Shown: positions 42,066 through 50,235 of the stretch, piece after piece
Numbering within the stretch: the stretch's first letter is position 1
Layout: each line of letters begins with the position of its first letter
From: Streptomyces sp. NBC_01460
GTDB lineage: Bacteria > Actinomycetota > Actinomycetes > Streptomycetales > Streptomycetaceae
Length of the DNA: 64,000 nt
Direction: 5' to 3'
NCBI RefSeq assembly: GCF_036227405.1
Contig: NZ_CP109473.1
Coordinates: 1,550,001 to 1,614,000, forward strand
Program-made: the position numbers and the translations under genes
Notes under the pieces: generated by a model
The model's database searches: none
What the model was told of the DNA's origin: nothing
Seen by the model: the letters and a program-made list of their open reading frames with translations, nothing else

Positions 42066-44693
42066 TCAGCTGCCGACAGGGGCCAGCTTCGCCACGACGT
42101 CCGGGTTGGCGTCCATCCAGCGGCGGGCGGACTCCTTCTCGTTGCCGGCGCCGCCCTTCTGGAGCTCCACCTCGAGCGAGGCCAGCTGTGCCTCGCTGAG
42201 CTTGAAGTCCTTCAGCCAGCCCGTCAGCTCCGGGAAGTCCTTGGCGAAGTCCTTCTTGGCGACGGTGTGGATCTGCTCGCCCTTGCCCCAGGCACCCTTC
42301 GGGTCCTTGAGCTTCTTCAGGTCGTGCTTGCCGTAGGCCCAGTGCGGCGACCACAGGGTCACCACGACCGGCTCCTTCTTCTTGATCGACCGGTTCAGCT
42401 CGGCCAGCATCGAGGAGGTGCTGGAGGAGACCACCTCGTACTCACCTTCGAGGCCGTACTCCTTGAGCACCTTCTTGTTGAGGGTGCCCATCATCCCGGC
42501 GCTCGACTCGATGCCGATGATCTTGCCGTCGAACTTCTTGCCCTGGCCCTTGAGGTCCTCGAGCGAGTCGATGCCCTTCACGTACGAGGGAACCGACAGC
42601 TCCAGCGAGGTCGGCCCGTACCAGGAACCGAGATCGGTGAGGTTCTCCTTGTACCGGTCCCAGTAGTCCTTGTGCGTCGTGGGCAGCCAGGAGTCGAACT
42701 GGACGTCGAGCTGGCCCTGGGCGAGACCGGTGTAGAGCGGGCCCGGGTCGAGCTGCTTGACCGAGGTCTTGTAGCCGCGGTCCTCCAGCATGTTCTGCCA
42801 GAGGTAGGTGCTGGCGATGGCCTCGTCCCACGGGAAGTACCCCATGTTGACGGTCTTGCCCGCGTCCTTGCCCTGCTGCGCGCCGCCGCCGCCCGGCACC
42901 GGTGCCAGCTTGTCGACGAGTCCCGGGTTCTTCTTCAGCCAGGTGCGGACGCCGTCCTGCTCCTGGCCCTGGCCGGCTCCCTGGATCTCGTTCTCCAGGC
43001 TGGTGAGCTGCTTCTCGCTGAGCTTGAAGTCCTTCAGCCACTTGGCGACCGTCGGCGACTTCTTCGCGAAGCCCTTGTGGGCGACGGTGTGGACCTCTTC
43101 GCCCTTGCCCCAGGCACCCTTCGGGTCCTTGAGCTTCTTCAGGTCGTGCTTGCCGTAGGCCCAGTGCGGCGACCACAGGGTCACCACGACGGGCTCCTTC
43201 TTCTTGATCGAGGAGTTGAGCTCGGCCAGCATCGAGGAGGTGCTGGAGGAGACCACCTCGTACTCACCTTCGAGGCCGTACTCCTTGAGCACCTTCTTGT
43301 TCAGCGTGCCCATCATCCCGGCGCTCGACTCGATGCCGATGATCTTGCCGTCGAACTTCTTGCCCTGGCCCTTGAGGTCCTCGAGCGAGTCGATGCCCTT
43401 CACGTACGAGGGAACCGTCAGCTCCAGCGAGGTGGGGCCGTACCAGGAACCGAGGTCGTCCAGCTGGTCGCTGTACTTGTCCCAGTAGTCCTTGTGCGTG
43501 GTCGGCAGCCAGGAGTCCGTCTGGAAGTCGATGTCACCGCGGGCGACACCGGAGTAGAGCGGCCCGGCGTCGAGCTGGGTCATCCCGGTCTCGAAGCCGC
43601 GCTGCTCCAGGATCTCCTTCCACAGGAAGGTGGAGGCGATGCCCTCGTCCCAGGGGATGTACCCCATGTTGATCTTCTGGCCCTTGCCGACGTTCGCGCT
43701 GTCGGTCTGCGAGGCCTCCGAGTCGGCGGAACCGGCGATGTTGAGCCCGCCCGCGACAAGTGCGAGGACGACGACACCGGTCATGGCGACGGCGGTTCCC
43801 GGCTTGTAGTGAGCGAACTTCAGCTTCCGCGCACCGGCGGCGGCCTTGGCGGCCGCGCGGCGGCCGAGCGGGGAGACCCGCTCGTTCAGCGCACCGGTCA
43901 TCCGGTCCAGGTACATGGCGAGGATGACGACGGCGATCCCGCTCTCGGCGGCGAGGCCGACCTGGAGCTGGGTGATCGCGGCGTAGACCTTCTCACCGAG
44001 ACCGCCGGCGCCGGCCATGCCGCCGATGACGACCATCGAGAGCGCCAGCATGATGACCTGGTTGATTCCGGCCATGATCGTCGGCAGTGCGAGCGGCAGC
44101 TGCACCCGGGTGAGGGTGTGCTTCGGCGTGGTGCCGAAGGCCTCGGCGGCCTCGACCAGCTCACTGTCGACCTGGCGGATGCCGAGCTCGGTCATCCGGA
44201 CGCCGGGCGGCATCGCGAAGACGATCGTGGCGATCACACCGGGGGTGACACCGACGCCGAAGAACATGACGCCGGGGATCAGGTAGACGAAGGCGGGCAT
44301 CGTCTGCATGACGTCGAGCACCGGCCGCAGCGCGGAGCTGACGCGGTTGTTGCGCGCCGCCCAGATACCCATGGGCACCGCGATCACGATGGTGATGACC
44401 GCCGCCACCACGACCAGCGACAGCGTGGCCATCGCCTCGTCCCAGAGAGCGAGGGAGTCGATGAGGGCGAAGCCCACGAAGGTGAGCACCGCGGGGACGA
44501 CACCGCGCAGCCAGAACGCGATGACGGCGAAGATCCCGGCCATGAGCAGGGGCTCACCGCCGCCCAGCACGGCGTTGACGCCGTCGTACATGCCGCCGAG
44601 CACGGTCTTGATGGCGTCGAAGATCCAGGTGAGGTTCGACTGGAGCCAGTCGACCGCGTCCTCGACCCACGCGCCGAAGGTGAACCTAGGCAC
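42066..44693 (-). CDS. Glycine-betaine ABC importer: permease fused to two substrate-binding domains
   Basis: 875 residues. Residues 1-290 are an OpuAB/ProW permease with about six helices and the EAA loop (RQVDSELVEAAEAFGTTPKHTL). A further helix (VAMTGVVVLALVAGGLNIAGS) anchors the extracellular part. Two OpuAC-type binding domains follow, at about 340-610 and 614-875, beginning INMGYIPWDEGIAS and VNMGYFPWDEAIAS; each has the aromatic and SSAGMMGTLNKKVLKEYGLE blocks of betaine-binding proteins. Fusion of permease and one domain is known (OpuABC-like); two domains in tandem is less usual. A 374-nt part of the two copies is about 96% identical at exactly 822 nt spacing. GTG 44693 overlaps the ATPase stop by 8 nt. 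Confidence 0.95.
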   Translation of the reverse strand: MPRFTFGAWVEDAVDWLQSNLTWIFDAIKTVLGGMYDGVNAVLGGGEPLLMAGIFAVIAFWLRGVVPAVLTFVGFALIDSLALWDEAMATLSLVVVAAVITIVIAVPMGIWAARNNRVSSALRPVLDVMQTMPAFVYLIPGVMFFGVGVTPGVIATIVFAMPPGVRMTELGIRQVDSELVEAAEAFGTTPKHTLTRVQLPLALPTIMAGINQVIMLALSMVVIGGMAGAGGLGEKVYAAITQLQVGLAAESGIAVVILAMYLDRMTGALNERVSPLGRRAAAKAAAGARKLKFAHYKPGTAVAMTGVVVLALVAGGLNIAGSADSEASQTDSANVGKGQKINMGYIPWDEGIASTFLWKEILEQRGFETGMTQLDAGPLYSGVARGDIDFQTDSWLPTTHKDYWDKYSDQLDDLGSWYGPTSLELTVPSYVKGIDSLEDLKGQGKKFDGKIIGIESSAGMMGTLNKKVLKEYGLEGEYEVVSSSTSSMLAELNSSIKKKEPVVVTLWSPHWAYGKHDLKKLKDPKGAWGKGEEVHTVAHKGFAKKSPTVAKWLKDFKLSEKQLTSLENEIQGAGQGQEQDGVRTWLKKNPGLVDKLAPVPGGGGAQQGKDAGKTVNMGYFPWDEAIASTYLWQNMLEDRGYKTSVKQLDPGPLYTGLAQGQLDVQFDSWLPTTHKDYWDRYKENLTDLGSWYGPTSLELSVPSYVKGIDSLEDLKGQGKKFDGKIIGIESSAGMMGTLNKKVLKEYGLEGEYEVVSSSTSSMLAELNRSIKKKEPVVVTLWSPHWAYGKHDLKKLKDPKGAWGKGEQIHTVAKKDFAKDFPELTGWLKDFKLSEAQLASLEVELQKGGAGNEKESARRWMDANPDVVAKLAPVGS
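42259..43454 (-). repeat. Near-identical internal repeat in the betaine transporter gene
   Basis: 42259-42632 and 43081-43454 differ at roughly a dozen positions by eye, period 822 nt (274 codons), in phase with the two binding domains. Sequence outside this tract has diverged more. Confidence 0.85.
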
Positions 44694-45777
44694 CGGCGAT
44701 CACCTTCTTGACCTCACGCTGTACCGGTACCTGCTGGTGGACCTGGGGTTCCTCGCCTAGGGCGGCCAGGAGCCTCTCCCGCGGCACGACACCGATGACA
44801 CCGCCGTCCTCACCGGTGACGGCGACGTCCGCGCCGCTGGTGGAGCACGGGGTGAAGAGCTCGGCTATGGGGGTCTCCGAGGTCACCGTCGCGGGCGCCT
44901 CGGCCTTCAGCTCGGCGTCGGAGCGGCCCGCTTCGGGCCTCTCCATGATCGAGCCGGCCGTGAGGACCCGGGAGCGGTCGACGTCCTGGATGAAGGACGC
45001 GACGTAGTCGTTGGAGGGCCGGACGAGGATGTCCTCGGCGGTGCCCTGCTGCACGATCTCGCCGTCCCGCATCACGGCGATGCGGTCGCCGAGGCGCATG
45101 GCCTCGTTGAGGTCGTGGGTGATGAAGACGATCGTCTTCTTCAGGCGCTTCTGCAGTTCGAGGAGCTGGTCCTGCATGTCACGGCGGATCAGCGGGTCGA
45201 GCGCGCTGAAGGACTCGTCCATCAGCAGCAGGTCGGCGTCGGTGGCGAGCGCGCGGGCCAGGCCCACACGCTGCTGCATGCCGCCGGACAGCTCGTCGGG
45301 CCAGGACTTCTCCCAGCCGGCGAGGCCGGTCATCTCCAGCGCCTCCGTGGCGCGCGTCTCCCGCTCGGCCCGCGGGACGCCCTGGACCTCCAGGCCGTAC
45401 GCGGCGTTCTCGAGCACGCTGCGGTGAGGGAAGAGCGCGAAGTGCTGGAAGACCATGCTGATCTTCGTCGAGCGGACACTGCGCAGCTCGCGGGGGCTGA
45501 GCGCGGTCAGGTCCTGACCGTCGAACAGCACCTTGCCGGCCGTGGGCTCCAGCAGACCGTTGAGCATCCGCAGCAGGGTGGACTTGCCGGATCCGGAGAG
45601 CCCCATGACGACGAAGATCTGGCCCGGCTCCACGGTGAACGAGGCGTCGATCACCGCTGCGGTCGTTCCGTCGGCGCGCAGCTCGTCGCGGTGGGTACCG
45701 CCTTCGAGCCTCTGCACGGCTTGATCGGGTCGTCTGCCGAACACCTTGTACAGGTGCTCCGCTTGCAGCCTTGACAC
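44686..45777 (-). CDS. Glycine-betaine ABC importer, ATP-binding subunit
   Basis: 363 residues. ProV/OpuAA type: Walker A VMGLSGSGKSTLLRMLNGL, Q-loop, signature ELSGGMQQRVGLARALA, Walker B DLLLMDESFSALDPL, H-loop ITHDLNEAM, followed by a C-terminal CBS-like regulatory region (SETPIAELFTPCSTSGADVAVTGEDG...GVIGVVPRERL). GTG 45777 (VSRLQAEHLYKVFG) is the family start, with GAGGT 4 nt upstream. First gene of the two-gene operon; diverges from the exonuclease gene across 247 bp that contain the palindrome ACACGTGT (45927-45934). Confidence 0.95.
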   Translation of the reverse strand: MSRLQAEHLYKVFGRRPDQAVQRLEGGTHRDELRADGTTAAVIDASFTVEPGQIFVVMGLSGSGKSTLLRMLNGLLEPTAGKVLFDGQDLTALSPRELRSVRSTKISMVFQHFALFPHRSVLENAAYGLEVQGVPRAERETRATEALEMTGLAGWEKSWPDELSGGMQQRVGLARALATDADLLLMDESFSALDPLIRRDMQDQLLELQKRLKKTIVFITHDLNEAMRLGDRIAVMRDGEIVQQGTAEDILVRPSNDYVASFIQDVDRSRVLTAGSIMERPEAGRSDAELKAEAPATVTSETPIAELFTPCSTSGADVAVTGEDGGVIGVVPRERLLAALGEEPQVHQQVPVQREVKKVIAGA

Positions 45778-46024
45778 ATACACCTCACGCGTTGAACCGA
45801 GAACGTTCTGCCACCCCCGTCGGCAGACCGTGGAGCGGCGCGGATTCGGCCCGCAGAGCACGCGCATCGTTGAAAATGGACGTGATCCGCTCCGGTGCCG
45901 CGCCTGCCCGCACTTACACAACCCAAACACGTGTGTGACCCAGTTCACTTGTATGAATTCGCCATTCCGGGAACCGCCCGCTCCACCCCACGTGGGTGTC
46001 GGTGGGGTACGGCATCATCGGGGT

Positions 46025-46948
46025 GTGACGCGACGCCTGATGCTCCTCGACACCGCCTCCCTCTACTTCCGCGCCTACTTCGGCGTCCCGGACTCGGTGC
46101 GCGCACCGGACGGCACCCCGGTCAACGCCGTGCGCGGCCTGCTCGACTTCATCGCCCGGCTCGTCCAGGACCACCGGCCGGACGACCTGGTGGCCTGCAT
46201 GGACGCCGACTGGCGTCCGCAGTGGCGGGTCGACCTGATCCCGACCTACAAGGCGCACCGGGTGGCCGTGGAGACCACCGAGGGGGTCCCCGACGAGGAG
46301 GAGATCCCCGACACCCTCTCGCCGCAGGTCCCGGTGATCGAGGACGTCCTGGACGCGCTGGGCATCGCCCGGGTGGGCGTCGCCCCCTACGAGGCGGACG
46401 ACGTGATCGGCACATTGGCCGGTCGCGCCACGGGGCCCGTGGACATCGTCACCGGGGACCGCGACCTCTACCAGCTGGTCGACGACGCCCGCGAGGTGCG
46501 GGTGCTCTACCCGCTGAAGGGCGTGGGGACGCTCCAGGTGACCGACGAGGCGTGGCTGCGCGGGAAGTACGGCGTGGACGGCGGCGGATACGTCGACCTG
46601 GCCCTGCTGCGCGGCGACCCGAGCGACGGGCTGCCGGGAGTGCCCGGCATCGGCGAGAAGACGGCGGCGAAGCTGCTGGACGCCTTCGGTGACCTGGCCG
46701 GGATCATGGCCGCGGTGGACGACCCCGCCGCCAAACTGACGCCGTCCCAGCGCAAGCGGTTGGACGAGGCCCGTGACTACGTCGCGGTCGCCCCGAAGGT
46801 CGTCCGTGTCGCCGGCGACGTCCCCCTGCCGGAATTCGACCCCGCGCTCCCCCGCGAACCCCGCGATCCCGCCGCCCTGGAGGCCCTCGCGACGCGGTGG
46901 GGCCTGGGGAACGCACTGCAGCGCCTGCTCCTCACGCTCCAGGTATGA
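46025..46948 (+). CDS. 5'-3' exonuclease (Pol I N-terminal-like, FEN family)
   Basis: 307 residues. LLDTASLYFRAYFG, VACMDADWRPQWRVDLIPTYKA, PYEADDVIGTLA, VDIVTGDRDLYQLVDD and GVPGIGEKTAAKLL (helix-hairpin-helix) give all acidic metal-binding blocks of the flap/5' nuclease family without a polymerase domain. Likely roles are RNA-primer or flap removal and repair. GTG 46025 (VTRRLMLLD) is the natural start; there is no ribosome site and CATCAT upstream may be a poor -10. Confidence 0.93.
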   Translation: MTRRLMLLDTASLYFRAYFGVPDSVRAPDGTPVNAVRGLLDFIARLVQDHRPDDLVACMDADWRPQWRVDLIPTYKAHRVAVETTEGVPDEEEIPDTLSPQVPVIEDVLDALGIARVGVAPYEADDVIGTLAGRATGPVDIVTGDRDLYQLVDDAREVRVLYPLKGVGTLQVTDEAWLRGKYGVDGGGYVDLALLRGDPSDGLPGVPGIGEKTAAKLLDAFGDLAGIMAAVDDPAAKLTPSQRKRLDEARDYVAVAPKVVRVAGDVPLPEFDPALPREPRDPAALEALATRWGLGNALQRLLLTLQV

Positions 46949-46954
46949 AGGTGC

Positions 46955-46976
46955 TAGCTTAGGTAATCCTAAGTAC
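46955..46976. promoter_or_regulatory. Iron box (DmdR/IdeR-type operator)
   Basis: CTTAGG-TAAT-CCTAAG (46958-46973) is a perfect dyad matching the core of the actinobacterial iron-repressor site (TTAGGTTAGGCTAACCTAA family). It lies 41 nt before the GTG of the siderophore-interacting protein gene. Confidence 0.8.
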
Positions 46977-47013
46977 GCCGATCCTCTTATCGGTCGAGAG
47001 CAGGGAGAACCTC

Positions 47014-47856
47014 GTGGCAGAGCGGCCGCAACGCCAGGCACCCAAGGCGCAGGGGGCGCAGGTTCTGCGCACCGAGCAGATCACCCCGCACATGGTGCGT
47101 GTGGTCCTCGGCGGCGAGGGCCTGGCCGGCTTCACCCTCGCGGGATACACCGACCACTACATCAAGCTGTGCTTCGCCCCCGAGGGCGCGGACTACGCCC
47201 ACCCCTTCGACATGGCCGCGATCCGCGAGGAGTACCCCCGCGAACTGTGGCCCACCACCCGCACGTACACGGTGCGCTCCTGGGACGCCGACGCCCGTGA
47301 GCTGGCGGTCGACTTCGTGGTGCACGGCGACGAGGGCCTGGCCGGCCCGTGGGCGGCGCGGGCACTCCCCGGCGACCAGGTGACCTTCCTGGGCCCCGGC
47401 GGCGGATACGTCCCGGAGGCCTCGGCGGACTGGCACCTGCTGGTGGGCGACGAGAGCGCACTGCCCGCGATCGCCGCCTCGCTGGAGCGGATGCCGGAGG
47501 GCGCGCGGGTACACGCCTTCGTGGAGGTGCCGGACGCCTCGGAGGAGCAGAAGCTCGTGGCGCCGGAGGGCGTCTCGGTGACCTGGCTGCACCGCGGCGA
47601 CCGTCCGGTCGGCGAGGCCCTTGTCGCCGCGGTGGGCGGGCTCGACTTCCCCGAGGGCGAGGTGCAGGCCTTCGTCCACGGTGAGGCGGGCTTCGTGAAG
47701 GAGATCCGGCGCCACCTCCGCCTGGAGCGCGGCATCCCCCTGAAGCAGCTGTCGATCTCGGGTTACTGGCGCCTCGGCCAGAACGACGACGCGTGGCGCG
47801 CGGTCAAGCGCGAGTGGAACGAGCAGGTGGAGCGCGAGCAGGAGAGCGCCGCCTAG
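47014..47856 (+). CDS. Siderophore-interacting protein (ferric-siderophore reductase)
   Basis: 280 residues. SIP/ViuB family: FAD-binding barrel (PHMVRVVLGGEGLAGF; TRTYTVRSWDADARELAVDF with the RxYT FAD motif; GPGGGYVP) and an NAD(P)H-binding domain (LLVGDESALPAIAASLERM) ending FVHGEAGFVKEIRRHL and SGYWRLGQNDDAWR. It reduces ferric siderophores in the cytoplasm to release iron. GTG 47014 has GGGAG 6 nt upstream. The iron box just upstream predicts derepression under iron starvation. Confidence 0.95.
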   Translation: MAERPQRQAPKAQGAQVLRTEQITPHMVRVVLGGEGLAGFTLAGYTDHYIKLCFAPEGADYAHPFDMAAIREEYPRELWPTTRTYTVRSWDADARELAVDFVVHGDEGLAGPWAARALPGDQVTFLGPGGGYVPEASADWHLLVGDESALPAIAASLERMPEGARVHAFVEVPDASEEQKLVAPEGVSVTWLHRGDRPVGEALVAAVGGLDFPEGEVQAFVHGEAGFVKEIRRHLRLERGIPLKQLSISGYWRLGQNDDAWRAVKREWNEQVEREQESAA

Positions 47857-47896
47857 CCCTCCTCTGAAGGCCGCCCGGCCATCCCCGGAGCACCAC

Positions 47897-47933
47897 GGAA
47901 CCCGGTCACGGTCCTGGACCGTGACCGGGTTCC
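47897..47933. terminator. Bidirectional terminator
   Basis: Perfect 17-bp stem (GGAACCCGGTCACGGTC, 47897-47913, with 47917-47933), 3-nt loop, between the convergent siderophore-interacting protein and MerR genes. Confidence 0.88.
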
Positions 47934-47939
47934 ACCGCG

Positions 47940-48608
47940 TCACCCCGCCGCCCGGCCCTCCTCCGCCCCGCCCGTCTCCCCGAACACGCCGGCCGAGGCC
48001 TCCACATGCGCGAGCCGCCGCAGGGCGCCGAACATGGCCTCCCCGAGCACCGTGCCGACGACGACGCTCTCGACCAGGTCCTCGCGGGCCACCCGCCGCC
48101 GGACGTAGTCGAGGTCCGCGTGGGCGACGGGCTCCGCCGCGTCCGCGTAGACGTCGAGCAGCTCGGCGAATCCGCCGTGGCCCGCCCGGTGCAGCGCGGT
48201 CAGCACACCCGCCAGGGACCGTGCCGCCGGGTTGTCCTCGCTCACCCGCCAGCCACGTCGCGCCAGCAGCGCGGCGACCTCCTCGCGCGCCTCGGTCGAC
48301 TCGGGCCCCGCCTCCCCCGGCTCCGCGGCCTCCGCGGACGTGATGCGGTTGGCCGCCGCGCCGAGCACCTCGTGCACCGGCTGCCCGGGGTCGTCGATCG
48401 TCCTCAGGACGTCCGCGATCGCGGACAGGGAGAGCCCTCCGACGTCCAGGAGGGCCCTGATCAGCCGCAGCCTGCGCTCGTGGCCGTCCCCGTACCGCGC
48501 CTGGTTCGGGCTGGTCAGCTCGCCCGCGGGCAGCAGCCCCTCTCGTACGTAGTACTTGATCGTCGGTACCGGAACCCCGGACCGCCGGCTCAATTCACCG
48601 ATGCGCAC
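47940..48608 (-). CDS. MerR-family regulator
   Basis: 222 residues. MerR HTH (MRIGELSRRSGVPVPTIKYYVREGLLPAG, with the usual IKYYxREGLL), dimerisation helix, then a C-terminal helical domain of about 110 residues of TetR-like/TipA-unlike character with no cysteine cluster. GTG 48608. It diverges from a membrane-protein gene; between them lie two adjacent palindromes at 48654-48692, and TATGAT on the minus strand (48653-48648) is a good -10 for this gene. Confidence 0.92.
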   Translation of the reverse strand: MRIGELSRRSGVPVPTIKYYVREGLLPAGELTSPNQARYGDGHERRLRLIRALLDVGGLSLSAIADVLRTIDDPGQPVHEVLGAAANRITSAEAAEPGEAGPESTEAREEVAALLARRGWRVSEDNPAARSLAGVLTALHRAGHGGFAELLDVYADAAEPVAHADLDYVRRRVAREDLVESVVVGTVLGEAMFGALRRLAHVEASAGVFGETGGAEEGRAAG

Positions 48609-48653
48609 TGTGCGTTCACCCTTCAGGAGCTTGCCAGGCCGACCCCCATCATA

Positions 48654-48692
48654 GATAGTTCCCCTATCGGATAGTGGACAGCACCACTATCC
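48654..48692. promoter_or_regulatory. Two adjacent palindromes, likely MerR operators
   Basis: GATAG-TTCCC-CTATC (48654-48668) is followed at once by GGATAGTGG-ACAGCA-CCACTATCC (48669-48692); both carry the half-site GATAG. The position between divergent merR and membrane-protein genes fits an operator controlling both. Confidence 0.75.
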
Positions 48693-48710
48693 ATATAAGG
48701 GGGGGTCCTC

Positions 48711-49673
48711 ATGCAGTCATGGCGTACGTGGCACCGGCCGTTAGTTCTCTTCGCCGCCTCGATGATCGTGATGTCCGTCGTCGGAGCGGTGGGCGTCCTG
48801 GTGGACGACCGCGTCCTCGCGGGCGCGCCGATCTGGGCCAAGCCGTTCAAGTTCGCCGTCTCGTTCGTGGCGTACGCACTGGCCCTCGCGTGGATGCTGA
48901 CGCTCCTGACCCGCGCCCGGCGCGTCGGGTGGTGGGCCGGCACGGTCGTCGCCCTCGCGTGCGCCGGGGAGATGGCGGTCATCACCGGTCAGGTGGTCAG
49001 GGGGAGGCGGAGCCACTTCAACCAGGCGACCCCGCTCGACTCGACGCTCTACCAGGTCATGGCCGTCACCGTCGTGATCCTCTGGGCGGGCACCCTCGTC
49101 ATCGCACTCCTGCTGCTGCGGGCGCGGATCGCCGACCGCGCCTCCGCCTGGGCCGTGCGGTCGGGAGTGCTGATCGCCCTGGTGGGCGCCGCGTTCGGCT
49201 TCCTCATGACGCAGCCCTCCGCCGGCCAGAGGGCGGCGGGCGGTCTCGACACCGCCGACGTGGTCGGGGCCCACGCGGTGGGCGTGCCGGACGGCGGGCC
49301 CTCGATGCCTCTGACGGGCTGGTCCACGACGGGCGGCGACCTGCGCGTCCCGCACTTCGTCGGCATGCACGCCCTGCAGGTGCTCCCGCTGCTCCTCCTC
49401 GCCCTGCTGTTGCTCGCGCCCCGTGTCACCCGGCTGCGCGACCCCCGCGTACGTCTGCGTCTGGTGCTCGTCGCCTCCGGCGCCTATGCCGCGGTCGTCG
49501 CACTGGTGACCTGGCAGGCGCTCCGCGGGCAGCCGCTGGTCCGCCCCGACGGCGCGACGCTCGCCGCCGCGGGCCTGATCGCCGCCGCCACCGCCGCCGG
49601 AGCCCTCGTCGCGCTGCGGCCGGGCGCCGACGCCCCGCGGGCCGGTGCGCCCGGGAAGGAGCTCGTGTCATGA
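48711..49673 (+). CDS. Multi-pass membrane protein under MerR control
   Basis: 320 residues and about eight helices (LVLFAASMIVMSVVGAVGVLV; FKFAVSFVAYALALAWML; WWAGTVVALACAGEMAVI and others). Segments IWAKPFKFAVSF and HFNQATPLDSTLYQ are conserved in a family of uncharacterised actinobacterial membrane proteins; no known function. Codon 11 is TTA (48741-48743), so translation should depend on bldA. ATG 48711 has a G run upstream. Its stop overlaps the next gene's start by 4 nt (ATGA). Confidence 0.83.
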   Translation: MQSWRTWHRPLVLFAASMIVMSVVGAVGVLVDDRVLAGAPIWAKPFKFAVSFVAYALALAWMLTLLTRARRVGWWAGTVVALACAGEMAVITGQVVRGRRSHFNQATPLDSTLYQVMAVTVVILWAGTLVIALLLLRARIADRASAWAVRSGVLIALVGAAFGFLMTQPSAGQRAAGGLDTADVVGAHAVGVPDGGPSMPLTGWSTTGGDLRVPHFVGMHALQVLPLLLLALLLLAPRVTRLRDPRVRLRLVLVASGAYAAVVALVTWQALRGQPLVRPDGATLAAAGLIAAATAAGALVALRPGADAPRAGAPGKELVS

Positions 49674-50140
49674 CCGGAGCACTCTTCGAGATGACGTTCA
49701 TGGCCGCCGCCCCGTTCTGGCTGCTCATGATCCTCGCACCGCGCTGGCGCCCCACGCTGCGTCTCGCCGCCTCCCCACTGACCGTCCTGCCGGTGCTCAC
49801 CCTCTGGGCGGTGATGGCCGCGCCGGTGTTCCCCGAGCTGTGGACGGCGGTGAGCAGCCCCGACATCGATACCTTCCGTGCGCTGACGGCGACGGCGAAC
49901 GGCGCCGGGGCGGTCTGGGCGCAGATCATCGCGTGGGATCTCCTGCTGGGTCAGTGGATGTTCCTGGAGGCCCGCAGGCTGGGGCTCTCCCCACTGGTGA
50001 CGGGCCCCCTGCTGGTGCTGACGATCCTGCTCTCCCCGCTCGGGCTGCTGGTCCTGCTGGTCATCCGCACGGCCGTAGGATCCAGGTCCCGGAGGGCGGG
50101 GACCGCGCACGCGGGTTCCGGACCGCCGGAGGGCCGGTAG
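49670..50140 (+). CDS. ABA4-like (DUF4281) membrane protein
   Basis: 156 residues with four helices. FEMTFMAAAPFWLLMILAPR, the W-A-Q-I-I-A-W-D-L-L-L-GQW motif and LLSPLGLLVLLVIRT match the ABA-deficient-4-like family, first described in plant neoxanthin synthesis and of unknown role in bacteria. Translationally coupled to the membrane protein before it. Confidence 0.85.
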   Translation: MTGALFEMTFMAAAPFWLLMILAPRWRPTLRLAASPLTVLPVLTLWAVMAAPVFPELWTAVSSPDIDTFRALTATANGAGAVWAQIIAWDLLLGQWMFLEARRLGLSPLVTGPLLVLTILLSPLGLLVLLVIRTAVGSRSRRAGTAHAGSGPPEGR

Positions 50141-50167
50141 CCGGCCGGGCGATCGGGGGACCTCCGA

Positions 50168-50195
50168 CCAATCCGCGGGCGCGTCGGCTCCGAAT
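50168..50195 (+). promoter_or_regulatory. SigK-type ECF promoter of the sigK-rskA operon
   Basis: CCAATCC (50168-50174), 16 nt, CGAAT (50191-50195), about 40 nt before the sigK GTG. The same arrangement occurs at 62753-62780 (minus) and 62815-62842 (plus). It resembles the M. tuberculosis SigK consensus (CCATCC ... CCGAAT). Confidence 0.8.
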
Positions 50196-50235
50196 CAAAC
50201 AGGAAACCGATGCGTGCTCCGGGAGGACCGTCCGC

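Noticed and set aside
42048..44711. Plus-strand 887-codon frame opposite the betaine permease
   Set aside because: Its internal repeats are just the antisense of the duplicated binding domains; no ribosome site or recognisable family.
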